64,000 nucleotides of DNA, taken from NCBI RefSeq assembly GCF_009870125.1, contig NC_046679.1, positions 11,594,001 to 11,658,000 of the forward strand, written 5' to 3'. Origin of the DNA: Drosophila pseudoobscura. Taxonomy: Eukaryota; Arthropoda; Insecta; Diptera; Drosophilidae. The position numbers and the translations under genes were made by a program. The notes below the pieces were generated by a model that was not told where the DNA came from, ran no database searches, and saw only the letters and a list, made by a program, of their open reading frames with translations. Each line of letters opens with the position of its first letter. The first letter of the stretch is position 1. This document shows positions 49,599-62,335 of this stretch, in pieces.

Positions 49599-50044
49599 AT
49601 GTGCGCCCGTAAAGTATTTTGGCAGCTTCGTAGCATCCCGTTTGTGGATTTAAGTATAAAGAGATTTTTAAAGAATTACTAGCAAAAAATTGAAAATTTG
49701 AAAAATTCAAAATGGAAAAATAAAAACCAATTATTATCACATCTTCGCGTAGATCAAGAGTTCCATCTAAGTAAATTTTCTTTTATTTTTTCTCTTTTTT
49801 GTTGAAACATCGAAATTGACTTTTAAGCCATTTTGAATCATTTCTTGGATGCGTTTCCAGTTTCCAGTTTCCTGCTTTTCGTGTTCGTTTCCTTTAATTT
49901 AATTTACGTCTTATCAATGAAATGTCTGCGTAATGGGGCGTGGCGTGGGGCGGGCGCGGGCATGGGTGTGAGGGATGCGTTGGGCTCTTGTTGTTGTGTT
50001 TGTCATGCGATCATCATCTTCCAGGTCCTGCCGTTGCTGTGTGT
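49599..50044. other. Convergent spacer between Memo and the large minus-strand gene
   Basis: AT-rich 3' UTR DNA. A plus-strand AATAAA near 49720 could end the Memo transcript. The right half should hold the 3' UTR of the large gene. No coding frame. Confidence 0.5.
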
Positions 50045-53000
50045 TTACCACCAGGAGGCAGCGGCGGCGGCGGCTACGCCTCCAGCTGTTGCATCCGCCA
50101 CGAGTGCATCATTGGGGCCGCCCCCGGTTCCGTTCAGACGCGAGCACTGCTCGGCATCGCTCGCTATCTGCAGGGCATTCATGTTCTGGACAAAGGTCTC
50201 CAGAGCAGCCGCATTCTCGTCGGGACTGTACGGCGACGTGCGCTGGCTGAGCGGACTGCGGCGCAGGAATTCGTTCAGATCGCTGGCCACGCTGGCTGGC
50301 TTCGACTGCTGGCTCCCGGGCTCAAAGTCGTACACAAAGTCCGGACCCGGAGCGGGACCGGGACCGGGACCGGGACCCGCCTGTGACAGTCGCGGCATCA
50401 TGCCACTTTGCACAAACATGTGGGAATCTGAAAAGGGGGGGAATGGGTTAGGTTTTCCTCTCTTTCTCCATTTCCATCTGATCTGATCGCTTACCACTGC
50501 CATAGTCGGCACCCACGCTATCGCAGTAGTTGACGCTGGAGGAGATCCCCGTCTGCGATGCCTGCTGCTCGTAGGGATTGGCATTGGAAGAGTGTCCCCG
50601 GTTGCCAAACACACTGGTGATCTCCACGCGATGCGGCGTTGGCGATGTGTTGTTGCGCGTGAAGTTCGACTCCGAGATGTTGTGTATCGAGACCTGGGAA
50701 TGGAAGAGATCACAGGTTGAGATCTTGGGGCACTAATTTGGGTCTTAAATGGTATCTAAGGACCTAAGGGATGTCAAAAAGCACACACTCCTCTTCGACG
50801 AGTTGCAACAGGAGAATAAAGCATTAGAATGCCCGTTTCTTTTAATTTATTCGATGCAAGTGTGGTGTGTGGCAACGTTTACGATATTGATCCATTAAGA
50901 CGAGAAGAATGAAGATAAGAATGGTGACAAGTTCTTTTTCAAGTGCTTGGGCACGTGTGTGCTGTGGCCTCGAAGGCTACGACTCTGAGTCTGAGGCTGA
51001 GTATGACTCTGATAGTAGTGATGGTAGGGTGCATAGGATGCCATCTGTCTCTGAATCTGAAAGTTTTGATAGTAGGAGCTATAGGATGGCCACCAATGGC
51101 CGGCACACACCTCGTTGTTGAGATGCTGTCCTGGTATCAAGTTCTTGAGGAAGGCGGCGTCGTCGTAGCGTATGACACCGGTGTTCGGTATGCCCTCAAG
51201 GTAGGAATTGAAACCAGTGATGGTGGGCGGCGGAGAGTCGTCGCCACAGCTGTGATGCATGTGGCATTCGCCTTGTCCGCTGCTCTGCCCGCCACACGGC
51301 ACCTGGGAGGGGCTCGCGGAGAACACATCGAAGCCGTTGTAATAGCTCGACTGCTGGTACTTTTCCTGCAACACGGAACCGCCTGGTCCTGCGCCTACGC
51401 CTGGCCCGTACTCCGGCTGCTGCTGCTGCTGTTGCGGCTGGCCATAGCTGGCCCATTGGCTCGACGAGGCGCTTGTCGAGTGGCTGTCTTTGGTCTTTTG
51501 CTTCAGCTCGCTGCCGATGGCGGACAGACACTTCTGCGACTGTTTTGGACGGGCGATGACCGCCGCCTCGCCCATCAGACGTCCAGGGCTGTTGCCGGAG
51601 CCGCTGCTGCCGCTGCCACTGCCCAGGGGAACGTTTGTACAGCTAATACTGATATTGTTGTGCGTCCCGTTGCCGTTGGTGCCACTGCCACTGCCACTGC
51701 CGCTAACAGAACCACTGGAGAAGTATGAGAAATCGCTGGAAGCCGCTGCCACCGAGGAGCTGCTGCTGCTGCTGTGGCTGGATGCCGCTGCCTGCTGTTG
51801 CTGTTGCTGCTGCTGTTGCTGTGTGGCGCGTGCTGCCTCGGCCGCCGCCTCCTGGGGCGTGTAGTAGCTGACATTGCTCCCGAACTGACGGAAGCCGCCC
51901 ATGGCCAGACCATTGGTGACCGCCTGATGCAGGGCCGGGTTGCGTATGGTGAACATTCCATTCTCATTCTTAATAATCGCCGCAGGCGGATCCATGCCGC
52001 CCATCGGTGGGGGAGCAGCGGGCAGGCCACCGCCAAAGTTTCGAGCTGCGAAATGCAGAAAGTTTGTAAATACTTCAGACGTTGCTGGGGATTCACTTAC
52101 CCGGCGCTGGCATGGGATTCGGATTGGGGGGCATCATGCTGCCGGCGACTGCTGCTGGGCCGTTGCCCTGATGGAACATGGGATTGCGGAGGGTTATAAT
52201 GTTACCAGCACTGGACTCGATGGTGGCTGAGGTTGCCTTCTGCTGATCCCCGGCTCCAGTCCGCTGCTTATTGGCACCCCCGGAGTGACCCCCGCCAGCA
52301 CTTCCGCCTCCGGACTTGCCACGATTCCGACGGCGGCGTCGGGAGGATTTGCCACTGCCACTGGCACTCGCCGCTGAGGCAGCCGCTGCCACATTGGAGG
52401 CGGCAAAGGACTGGCTGTTGCGATTGGGACGTGGATTGGCCTCCACCATGATGACGGCATTGTTGTCCATTCCGCCGGAGCCACCTGCCGCCCCGTAGTA
52501 CCCAGCCATGAGATGCGACTGCTGGAAGGTATGATGCTGGAGATGTTGCTGGTGCTGGTGCTGTTGCTGTTGCGGCTGGTCGACCATCGGCTTGGACAGC
52601 AGACGGATAGACTCGCTCTTCTGGCGCAACTGCTCGCTCTTGGCCGGATCCACCTTGGTCAGCGTAATGCCCGGCGGCAGGGACAGATGCTCCACCTGAA
52701 CGCCGCGATTCAGTTGATCCATAATGCTGCAGTTGGGCGACTGCTGCTGCTGTTGTTTTGAGGAGGTGCTGCCGATGCGCAGGTGCTGCATTTGCTGGGC
52801 CAGAGTGCTCGCATAGCTGCCACTTCCGGCATTTCCGGGGGCATGTGGCGCCGCTGACATGGCCGGAGGAATGGCAACTTCGTTGGGATTAAAATAGCCC
52901 ATGTTGTGTGGAATGCCAGAGAGATCTTCTGTCGAATGAAAAGAGGAGGAATGATATCATTTCTGCCGCTAAAGTGGATGTTTCCAGCACATACCCTGCT

Positions 53001-56000
53001 TCTGGCGATGTCCCCGCTTGCCGCGCTGCGATCGCTTAGAGGCCGGTGCTGCACTTGGATCTGCCACGTTTGAGGTGGAGTCGGAGTGTTGTTGCGACTG
53101 CTGCTGTAGCTTCGATCTCCCGCTGCCACGTCCACCGCGCGAGGACTGCTGCTGATGGGACTGCTGCTGCTGCTGTGGCTGTTGCGGTTGCTGCTGCTGT
53201 CGATCGGCATGCCCCTGAACTTTTTGCTTTCTTGAGGATTCCGCAGTGCGCTGCGACTGGCTTTTGCCGGGCTGCTGCTGCTGCTGTGGCTGGTGTTGAC
53301 TCTGTCCCGTCTTGGTCGAGGAAGCGGTGCCCTTGCGTGGATTAACACTCGTCTGTGGCGGTTTCTTGGGAGCCTGCGAAAGCTGGGACTTTTGCGGAAC
53401 AGCCTCCGACTTGACGTGCTTGACGGGAGCAGGAGTGGCAGCTGCTTTCGGCTTGCTGGCCATTGGAGGGACAGCGGAAACAGGCGCCTGCTTCGGTGCC
53501 GAGACTGCATGGGCTTTGGGCACGGGCTTGGGAGGCGGCGGCGGCGACGGCAGGGCAGGGCCCTCCTCCGTCTCGCTGTCTGTGGAACAGTCACCCTCCG
53601 AAGAGTCCTGCATGTGAAGCGACTTAAATGGATTATTGTCAAGCTGTCCCTGATCCAGCCTGGGCTTGACGCGCTTCTGTCTTTTTGGAGGCTCTGGCAG
53701 GGGCGCGGGCTTGGCCTCTGTCTTCGGTTTTGCGGGTTTCACCTCCGGAGCAGACTTGGCAGACTTTTTGCTCGTCGCAGACTTCGGTTGGACGCTGCAG
53801 ACGGAGTTTTCCCGCGTGTTGACGGCACTGCTTTGAGGCGTGTGGGATTTGGAGCTGCTGTTGGAGGCAGAGCTCGAAGCACCCACCACTGCTGCCACAC
53901 CCTTCTTCTTCTGTTGTTTTTTGCTCTTGGTGGCGTTCTGACTCTTTGCTTCCTGTTCAGCGGCTGCAGCAGCAGCTGTGGCAGCAGCAGCAGCCGCAAT
54001 GGCAGCAGCAGCAGCATTGGCAGCCGCGGTTGCAGCAGCAGCAGCCGCTGCTGCTCTCTTAGCCTCCTTTTTTTTGGCCTTGGCACTCTTCTCCGGAACA
54101 CTGGGAGCTGGTGGCGGCTGCTGCTGCTGCTGCTGGGGATGCGGCGGAGCCACAGCACCTGTGTCTGGGTGAGCCGAGGCCACCATATGCCCGTTGACGA
54201 ATGTATAGAGCAGCTTGTCCTCGTGCGGGGAGCTGCCCTTGGCGACCACAGTCACCTGCTGCTCGGCCCCTGGATGGGGCAGTTGAACACGTCGAATGGT
54301 CACAATCCGCTTCGATGGATCGGCAGTGATGGAATGGAACAGTTGCTGTTGCTGCTGCTGTTGTTGTTGTTGGTGATTATGTGGTGGCTGCTGGTGCTGC
54401 TGCTGCTGGGAAGGAGCGTAGCAGGCCGGAGGAGCGTTCTGTTGGCCCGGAAAGAAGGAAGTGGTGGGGCAGCCGCCGCTAAAATCGGGATACTGGAGCG
54501 TGGTGGGCGCTGGTTGTGTCGTCTGCTCGGCGGCACCGGAGCACCGCCCCTTGATGATCTCGTCTAGCTTGGCCAGCTGCTGCTCTTTCGTGGGGAGGTA
54601 GGAGAACTTGAACTCGCTGTTGGCCTGCTTCACGGTGGCTATCAGCTCCAGAATGGCCGTCTCCACCTTGCCCTTGGCCCTCTGGAGATTCTTGATGTTG
54701 GCCTCCAGCTCGCTGATGCGCTTCTTCTCGCGCTTTCGGCCGCCAGCAGCCGTCAGAGCCTTCATCTCGTATTTGTCGACGAACTCTTTGAAGTAGATGC
54801 CAAGAAACTGGCTGCGCAGGTCCTCCAGCTCCTTGATGCGCTTCTCCTCCTCCTTGCGCTGCTTCTGCTTGGCCTTCTTGGCCGCCTTCTTCGGGTTCAT
54901 GGTCTGTGGCTGTTGCGACTTGCCCTCGATGAAGTTCAAAGTCTCATTTATCCACCGCTGCTGGTCCTGTTCGCGCGTATAGCTGCCCAGGAACTCGGCA
55001 AAGTCGTTCATCATCTCCTCCTTGGTGTAGTCGCTGGGATAGCTGTTGCTGTTGCTTTCGCCCTCGATAGCAGCCCCCTCTTCATCGTCAGCTCCATCAT
55101 CGTCAGCCTCAACGGTCGCCGCATAGCCATCCGCATAGCCCTCCGCATAGGCCTCCGCAGAGGTTGCTGCATCCGGCTGCACTGGTATGCTCTTGCAGAG
55201 GCTGTGCAGGCACAGCAAGCTGTCGTTGTTCCGCTTGACCTCATCCCCCGTCTCGTTGAGGGCTGCTGGCGCTGGCGCTGCAGCCGGAGGGGACAAGCCC
55301 GACTGTAGCTGAGCTGTGGCGCATACCTTCAGACTGGCCGGCTGGTTCGGCTTGGGATTAGGATTGCAACTGGCATTGGCTGGCACGGAGTCCGCTTTGG
55401 GCGGCCGTTTTGGTGGGTTCGCTGCGGCTGCGGGTGCGGCTGCCTCAGGCTCTGTCTTCGGCTTAGCCTTGGGCGGTGGTGCAGCAGCGGCAGCGGCACC
55501 AGGAGCGGCAGCAGCTATGGGTGGAGTGCCCGCCTCTTGTCCATTCTTGCTCTTTCGATCGTTGACAATCTGCGACAACTTCTTGCGAAGGCGATCGCGA
55601 GTCTCGTTGTAGCGCGCATGACTGCACTCCTTCTTCACGCGCTTCTTCGAGTGATTCTCCTTGCACGGCTCCCCAATGTCCGCGTAGTCAGCACAGCCTA
55701 GAGACCACCATTGATGAGTATCAATGCTCCATTCGAAAGCTTAAAAGCCACTTACATTTGCGCATCTTCTCCTTGCTCTTCTTGGAACCGCCTCCATCGT
55801 GGGCCCTGCCGCCTGGCTGTGTCATGGTTATGTCACTCGCCTTGGACTTGGACGCGGCCAAGCCAGTGGTGCTGTCCGGCTTGGTGCGTTTGCTGCAATA
55901 CCAAAACCAAAGATTAAGCCATGCCCCCAAAGGGAAAGCAGTGTGAGCCACTTACATTATCTGTGAGTCGTGCAACATCATCAGCTGATCGACTCCAAAC

Positions 56001-59000
56001 TGCATCTTCTCTATATTGGCATCTCCCAGTGTGAAACTGTAAATGCGAGCAAACGTATTATTGGAAAAATTCGGAAAATCCTGCTTCGAGCTCAGCAAAG
56101 TCGTGTGTGTTTTAGTCTACAATCTACAACTGTCAGAGCCCCCCTTGAAGGTAGTTTAAGCCAAAGCAACAGCCTGCTACGTTTCATAATATATTTGTGT
56201 TTTAGTCAAAGGCCCTGGGACCCAGTCTACTTGAGGTCTTTTGGGATACTTTGAGGCTTGGCTTGCTCAAGTCGGATGCTCTGGTCGTAGCCCTCAGTAG
56301 CCTTTGAACCGTCCGTGTGGAACGAGGGATTGCTCACCCTGCCCGGGGGCAGAGTCCAACCCTGTCCTTCATATATCCCTCTTCACGACAGCTACCAAAT
56401 GAAAAGAGCTGCCGCACTGTTGGTTTTCCCTGACCCTCACCTCTCACAGGCAATTCAGATCGTTTATGTTTCTGTTACATGCAATTTTTCACAAGTTTGG
56501 GGCCCCAGTCGGCGGATACCACTAAGATTGTTTCACGCAACTCCTCAACGATTCATCGATCGCAAATACCCTAGACGATGGCAAAGATTAACCCCCCACG
56601 CGTCGGATCAGCGTTAGACCATCTTAAACCACTTACTCGTCGGTGATTTTGAAGGGAGAGTATCTGCAAGAAATATAGAGGTCTTAGACATTGCATGGAA
56701 TGCAGGTTTGGTGGAAGCCTACCCAATAACCTGTGCTAGAAACTGCTCGAAACGCCCATCGTCCTTGTCGCCGACGACACTGTTGAGGCGCAGCCGCAGA
56801 TCCCCCTTGAGCAGCTCCAGATGCCTGAAGTCCGTGCTGCTGGAGTTGAACTTGACAAAGAAGTTGGCATAGATGGATAGGACAAAGGTCCAGTATGTTT
56901 TGTACACGTAGTGCTGGTTCTTCAGCTCCTGCAGCTCGGCGGGACTCGGCGCCAGCTTGCGGTTGAAGAACATCAGCGATGGCAGCGTGGAGCGCAGCTC
57001 TTCCCGCGTGAACGACAGCGGCTGAAAGCAGCGCAGCAGATACTTGGTCAGCGGCGGCGACAATTGGTTGGCAAGAATTTTGCGGGCCAACTGGCAAGCG
57101 GAGACGCGGCAATTCTCGCCGCAGAAGTACTGAGACTCGATGGCCTCGTGTCGGTAGCGCTTGCGCGTGGTCAGATGCTGGAACACGGCCCATGCAATGT
57201 GATATGTTGTGCGGAGCACGTCGGTCTCCGACTGTCGCCGGAATACCGCGCCACTGCCACTGCCACTGCCACTGGGCTGCTCGTCGACAGCGGCGTCGGC
57301 TAGTTCGCTGCAGCGGCGCTGCTGCTGCTGGGCCGCCGAACTGGTGCTGGCTGCCGTTGCCGCATTGTGCTTAGCCTCATCGCTGGTGCAGGTGCTGAGA
57401 ATCTTGGATTTCATGAGCTTCGGGTCCTTTTCCACAATCCCAAGCGTCGTGCACTTGGCGCAATGGCCAGCCTGCCGCGGTCGCAGCGGAGTGCCGGCAA
57501 TGGAGCAAGTGATACATTTGCAGTTCCTGCCACAAGGATTAAGCGATCATTAATACAAATGGCAGTAAGGGGAAACGGAGACCGACGGAACGTACTCGTG
57601 ATGGTGTTCCAGCAGCGAATTACACTTCTTGCAGAGATCCTCGTGCACGAGCTTGTTGGGCGGATCGTAGAATCCGTCGGGCCACTTCAGTTTGGTGAAG
57701 GCCATGATGTTCTTCCAGGCCAGCTGCCGATCGACGATGCGCTGAAAGTCAATGAACTCGTCGTCGCTTATGTCAGGCAGGGAGAACGAGGTGGCGTCGA
57801 GGACGACCTTGTCGAATATGTTATACACATCCAAAAGGCCCATCCGACGGTCGTGCTCCGTGTCCGACAAGTTAAACTTGTTAAGCTCGATCCAAATGTC
57901 CGTCCAGCGGCGTTCGATTGAGTGCATGTGCTCGTCGAACAGCATGTAGCGCTTGATCAGCGCCGTCGTCTGCACCGAGGGGGCTGCCTCCTTCAGCGAC
58001 AGGATGCACGCCAGCATGGTGTCCCCCAGCGGCGAGAACACATGCTGCTGGAACAGTCGCTGGCACAGCAGCACCCACGAGAGCTTGAATTTCCGCAGGA
58101 AATCATTCTCGAACGCAAACAGACTGAGCGAGATTTTCTGTGAGATGCAGTTCAAGTCCGAGTAGCCATCAAGTATATCTAAAAGGTGGACGGATACAAT
58201 TGATAGATTCATTTTGGGGATAGATCCAACACATACATGTCAGCATCCTCTCTGCGGATATCTTCTCGTTCTCCTGCACATTCTGGGCAATCTCAATCAT
58301 GCCCTCGGAGAACGCCTTCACAATGCATTCCACATTGTAGGCGAGTATTTGCAGCAAAAGCATCGGATTGTTGGCCATCAATCTGGAGGATAGAATGACA
58401 GCGCATATCGGAGAGGTAAACAAATAAATAATCCGGCTCTGGTGTGGCGTGGTGTGCACTTACATGGCGCTGAATAGCACTAATATCATGTTATCGGAGA
58501 TCGCTGTGTCATCAATAAAATCAAGATACTCGGCATTCTTATCGTATAGATAACCGCTGGTAATCCAATATATTTCCTTGTTGCATTCAAGCAGCTTCTC
58601 AAATTTGTTGTAGGCAGCATCGTTTCTACAAATCAAAGAGAGTACATGTTTTGGGTATTGGTTTTTGCTTGGGTCGGGTCGGGTCGGGTGATTGGGTGGT
58701 CCCTTACTTCAACATGGGGCTGTAGGCCTTGATTAATACATCCAGCAGCATAACCACCATGTGGGCAGCCTTAAATTGATCCATCATGATAGCCATGATG
58801 GTTTCGCGATATTCGAGACATTCCTTGCAGGAACAAAATGTGAAGAACTCATCCTTGCGATGCTTCACAAAAATAAAGGCAAGATTCTGGAAATAAAGCT
58901 AAAATCCATTAGGATTACGCACTGGGGCACTCTGATTAGGCACTGGGTTCCATGCAACGCACCGTAATTGCACGCAGCTGTCCGTCGGCATCGCGCAGCG

Positions 59001-59809
59001 GATTCTTTGGATCCTCCGAGAACAGTCTCATGTTCTCAATGGCCATCTGCAGGAGAGACACAGGAGTATAAGTGATGATGACACAACGCGCGGATCGAGG
59101 AGCGGAACCCTCTTACCAAATACGAGCGCGCCTCCTCGTTGGGATCGTTGCTCTTGTGCTCGCACTCGTGCAACAATTTGTCACTCAGCTCCAGCTCGAT
59201 GGCGTTGTCATCCCGCAGGCTCCATTGCATCAACGACACCACATCTTTGTAGACAACGTCCGATCTGGGTGGCGGTGCGTATGGATCGAATGGCGGCATG
59301 GCCAGGATCGTGTGTAACGTGGTTATGATGTTGCCCTCCGGGAAATTGAGACGCTCCAACAGCTGGCACGGTGGCGTGCCGCTCCGTGCCGGCATCGCCT
59401 GGTTGGGCGGTGGCGACGGCAGCTGTGCAGCCACTTTGGCGTGGGCGTGGGCATGGGCATGGGCGGGGGAAAGCGTGCTGGCAGGGACATCGTCATCTTC
59501 GGCGGTGTCGGCGGCGGCAGGGCCCAGGGCAACAGGCAGTGCAGCCGCCAGCGCATCACATTTCAACGGCACAAAGAGCTCGCCACATAGGCGCGGTGTG
59601 GCCGCGTCGATGGACATTTTCATGCTCACATGGTAACATGAGGCGTCCAGCTCCCCGTTGATAGCCTCGCCGGAGGAGTCTGGGGGCTCCTCTTCGCTGC
59701 CTGAGCTGAGTGCCGCCTCCTCTGACGCCTCCAAATCGGAACACTTGGGCAGCATTTCTTTGGTGTGCGCCAACGCCAACGCCAACGCATTTTCCACTTG
59801 CTCGGCCAT
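50045..59809 (-). CDS. Very large (about 2,647 aa) Cys-cluster, low-complexity protein; possibly FAM193-like
   Basis: Fifteen exons join in phase: about 59809-59117, 59046-58963, 58886-58708, 58625-58464, 58382-58237, 58178-57596, 57526-56723, 56663-56637, 56036-55956, 55892-55756, 55697-52995, 52928-52101, 52045-51111, 50693-50495 and 50427-50045. The N-terminal 950 residues are mostly globular, with Cys clusters: FCSCKECLEY, CKKCNSLLEHHHE, NCKCITCS and GHCAKC. Further on, CCADYADIGEPCKENHSKKR and ECSHARYNETRDRLRKKL form another Cys/basic block, followed by poly-Ala, poly-Gln and Pro-rich stretches. A conserved-looking coiled coil (KQKQRKEEEKRIKELEDLRS) lies near residue 1180. The C-terminus ends in an Ala run and SWW. 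A FAM193-type protein is my best guess from the Cys pattern, held weakly. Exon eight is only 27 bp. Confidence 0.8.
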
Positions 59810-60509
59810 TCGATTTCACTTCGTTTGTTGCCGCACTTGGTAGCACTGACCGAATCCGAATCCAAATCCGAGTCCCAATCCGAACCAAGGATCACTTGTT
59901 AATCTTTGGTGCAACCGAAATTTGCGTATGCGCGACGCATTATTATACAAATCACAGATAGATGCACTTCCGTGAGGGAGAGACACTTTCACTCGTCGTC
60001 GCCTGTCGTTGTGTTTGTCGTTGGCGAGTGTGTATGTGTGTGTGTATGTGGCCGCGGATGTTTGTATGTCGTGTGCGTGTGTGTGCTGTAAGGTAACACA
60101 CACAAAATGGAAAAGAACGCAACGCGTTTTTCCCCACAACGCGCGCGACGAAGAGTGCGCCTTTCCTTGCCAATACAGTCGCTAGCCTTTATTACAGTGC
60201 CATCCGTTCACCAAGTAGTTCGACTCCACTGCAGTTATATCAGTTTGCAAGCGGATTTGTTTGGGTTTTTTCGTTTTGTTTCGCTGGTCGTCGCAATGCA
60301 ATTGCAATTTTCTGCCTGGCTTTTGTGTATGTGTGTGTTATATTCGTCGATTCGTCAGTATATTGCGGTATATTTCGGTATATCTTATCGATCAATTTTA
60401 TCGACGATGAGAAAATTTAAATTTCTTGTTTTTGACCAGGAGCACTTTCTTAACTAACTTATAACAATGCATTTCCATTTTTACCAGACATCTTTTACCC
60501 CCAAACTAG

Positions 60510-60600
60510 TGATATGGGTACTCGTCTGTATGGGTACAATGGGTAGTGTAATGGGTACCCGTTTAGTAGCTAGTGAAATGGGTACCCCTCTAGTAGGTTA
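60510..60600. repeat. Short ATGGGTAC-type minisatellite
   Basis: ATGGGTAC recurs at irregular spacing (five exact or near-exact copies in 80 bp), with TAGTAGCTAGTG-like spacers. It lies in AT-rich DNA upstream of the large gene. Confidence 0.7.
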
Positions 60601-60942
60601 TTAATCTGCATTTCCTTTCATATTTAAATTTTTATTTTTTATTTCATGTTTATTTTTAAATTTACTTAATTTAGGTTCTGCTGTTCGCGGCCTTCCTAAG
60701 CTGTACTTCAGCTGATCCAGTCCCTGTATCTACAGTTATGGCATCTATAAATATAAAATGCAGGTATAATAGGCATACAATAAACCAAAAAACAACAAAG
60801 CCTACCAATCAAAACTCCATAACGGTTCTTAAAATTGTTTAATTGAGATAAAGGCCACCATCAGTTTTAATTGTCAGGATTTGTTTGCGCAGTGTACTTA
60901 TAAAATGGCGCGAACTCAATTTACAGCGCAGTCTCGCTGGGC

Positions 60943-61182
60943 CTATAGCATATTCTCTTTTAAATCTTCACTTAAGCTCACTTTATTCTCACTTGCTTCA
61001 TTTATTATTTCAATGTCACTTTCCATTTTTTCATTTTCTTCGATTTCCTCTCTTATTTTGCGTCCTTCAACGTTTTCTACTTCACTGCACGGTACTGTTT
61101 CTCCGCTAGCACGATGAAGTTTGGCCGCATATTTGTCTTTTAATTCCTTTTTGAGCCTACGCAAATGTCGTTTGCTATACAT
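60943..61182 (-). CDS. Possible small charged protein, 79 aa
   Basis: An ATG-initiated frame begins MYSKRHLRRLKKELKDKYAA and turns acidic (IREEIEENEKMESDIEII). The basic-then-acidic helical composition and absence of low-complexity runs are unusual for chance in AT-rich DNA. No splice partner, domain or neighbour supports it, and it could be the N-terminal piece of a decayed transposon gene. No family recognised. Confidence 0.2.
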   Translation of the reverse strand: MYSKRHLRRLKKELKDKYAAKLHRASGETVPCSEVENVEGRKIREEIEENEKMESDIEIINEASENKVSLSEDLKENML

Positions 61183-62335
61183 TTTTAATTTAAGGCTTTG
61201 CCTTACTGTTTAAATTTGAAAAATTATAATCACTTTGTTAGACGCACTGATGTGCAGAAACGCCAAACACAAAAGAACATTCCAGCATTGCTATGACCGA
61301 AAAAAGAAAAGGAAAAGAGCAGGACAGCATCATTTTTAGCTACCTACTCTCTTCATTTTTCTTTCATGCTTTTCGTTTCTTCGTCTACTGGTGAGACGTT
61401 GCATCCCAACCGAACTAGTTCGGTGGCTGGTGCGCGGTGGGTTGTAAAGTATACAGAGCAACATTTTTTGTCTCTTCTTTGAGTGGTTCGGCGTTCGTTT
61501 ACCATAGGGTTAGTCCGGAAAGTACCCATGTAAGAACCAGCCAAATCAGTAGTTCTTGTATAAATATCCTGATCCCGATCACAATTCTTCGTCTCCTTAA
61601 TAAGCTGCAAAATTTCGCTGTTGAAACAGAGTTTCTGGTTTTATTGGAGCCTACGATGACAAAATATAACATCCTCTTCCCCAGGGTATGCGGAATGTTG
61701 CTCATTGGATGTTGCCAATGGTTAAATAAGCCAAAAATCTCTCCACGAAGAGAATTTCCCACCACAAAATAGAGAGCAAATCCCAAACAAAAGAGAGTAA
61801 GTCCCACCAAACTTGAGCGCCAAATAGAAATTGTTTGAAAGTGAATGAGCTACAAGGATTTAAATGCAATCAATTGGAATAAATGATGCACGGAAGTACG
61901 ATTTGAGAGAGCAAAACTTCAAAAAACCTGCGTATGGAAGATTCTAAACCCTTTGTTCCTGGTCGTCGCAATTGCTTTTGTGTGTGTGTGCGCTGCTCAA
62001 GTATTGCAGTGCAATCGAAAATAGCAATCGAATTATTGTTGTTATCGATTTACAGAATTCAAATTCAAGTGGCGCGCCAATTTCCGTTGCCGATCCAGAG
62101 AATATAATATAGAATAAATATTAAAACCGGTTCGATGGCTCTCAGAACACACATAAAATATTCTCTTATCAAATATATTGAACTTTTGAGCTGGGCGCAC
62201 GTAATAGTTCCAATATGGGGAATGGATGGAATGGATGCGACTTTTGTCAGTCTCATTTCTCAGCCGGCCGAGGCGGATGCTGGAGCTTAACGAGTTATTT
62301 TTACAATTAAACGGAGTAGCGTATAGAGTACTACC

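Larger units (their letters stand above)
59810..62335. other. Intergenic region between the large gene and the yellow-family gene
   Basis: The left 600 bp, with CGCGCG and GT-rich tracts, should contain the 5' UTR and promoter of the large gene; TTATCGAT-like motifs occur at 60383-60406. An ATGGGTAC minisatellite lies at 60510-60600. A minus-strand frame at 60943-61182 is listed separately. The interval 61350-61820 has open but unrecognised minus-strand frames. The right end should carry the yellow-gene promoter. Confidence 0.4.

Noticed and set aside
53293-54567. 424-codon plus-strand frame rich in Leu, Arg, Gly and Cys
   Set aside because: It is the reverse reading of the Gln/Ala-rich exon 11 of the large minus-strand gene; CAG/GCT repeats keep all frames open.
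61353-61815. Overlapping minus-strand frames with a possible mobile-element flavour
   Set aside because: I could not identify paired ends, a family motif or a target-site duplication, so no element is called.
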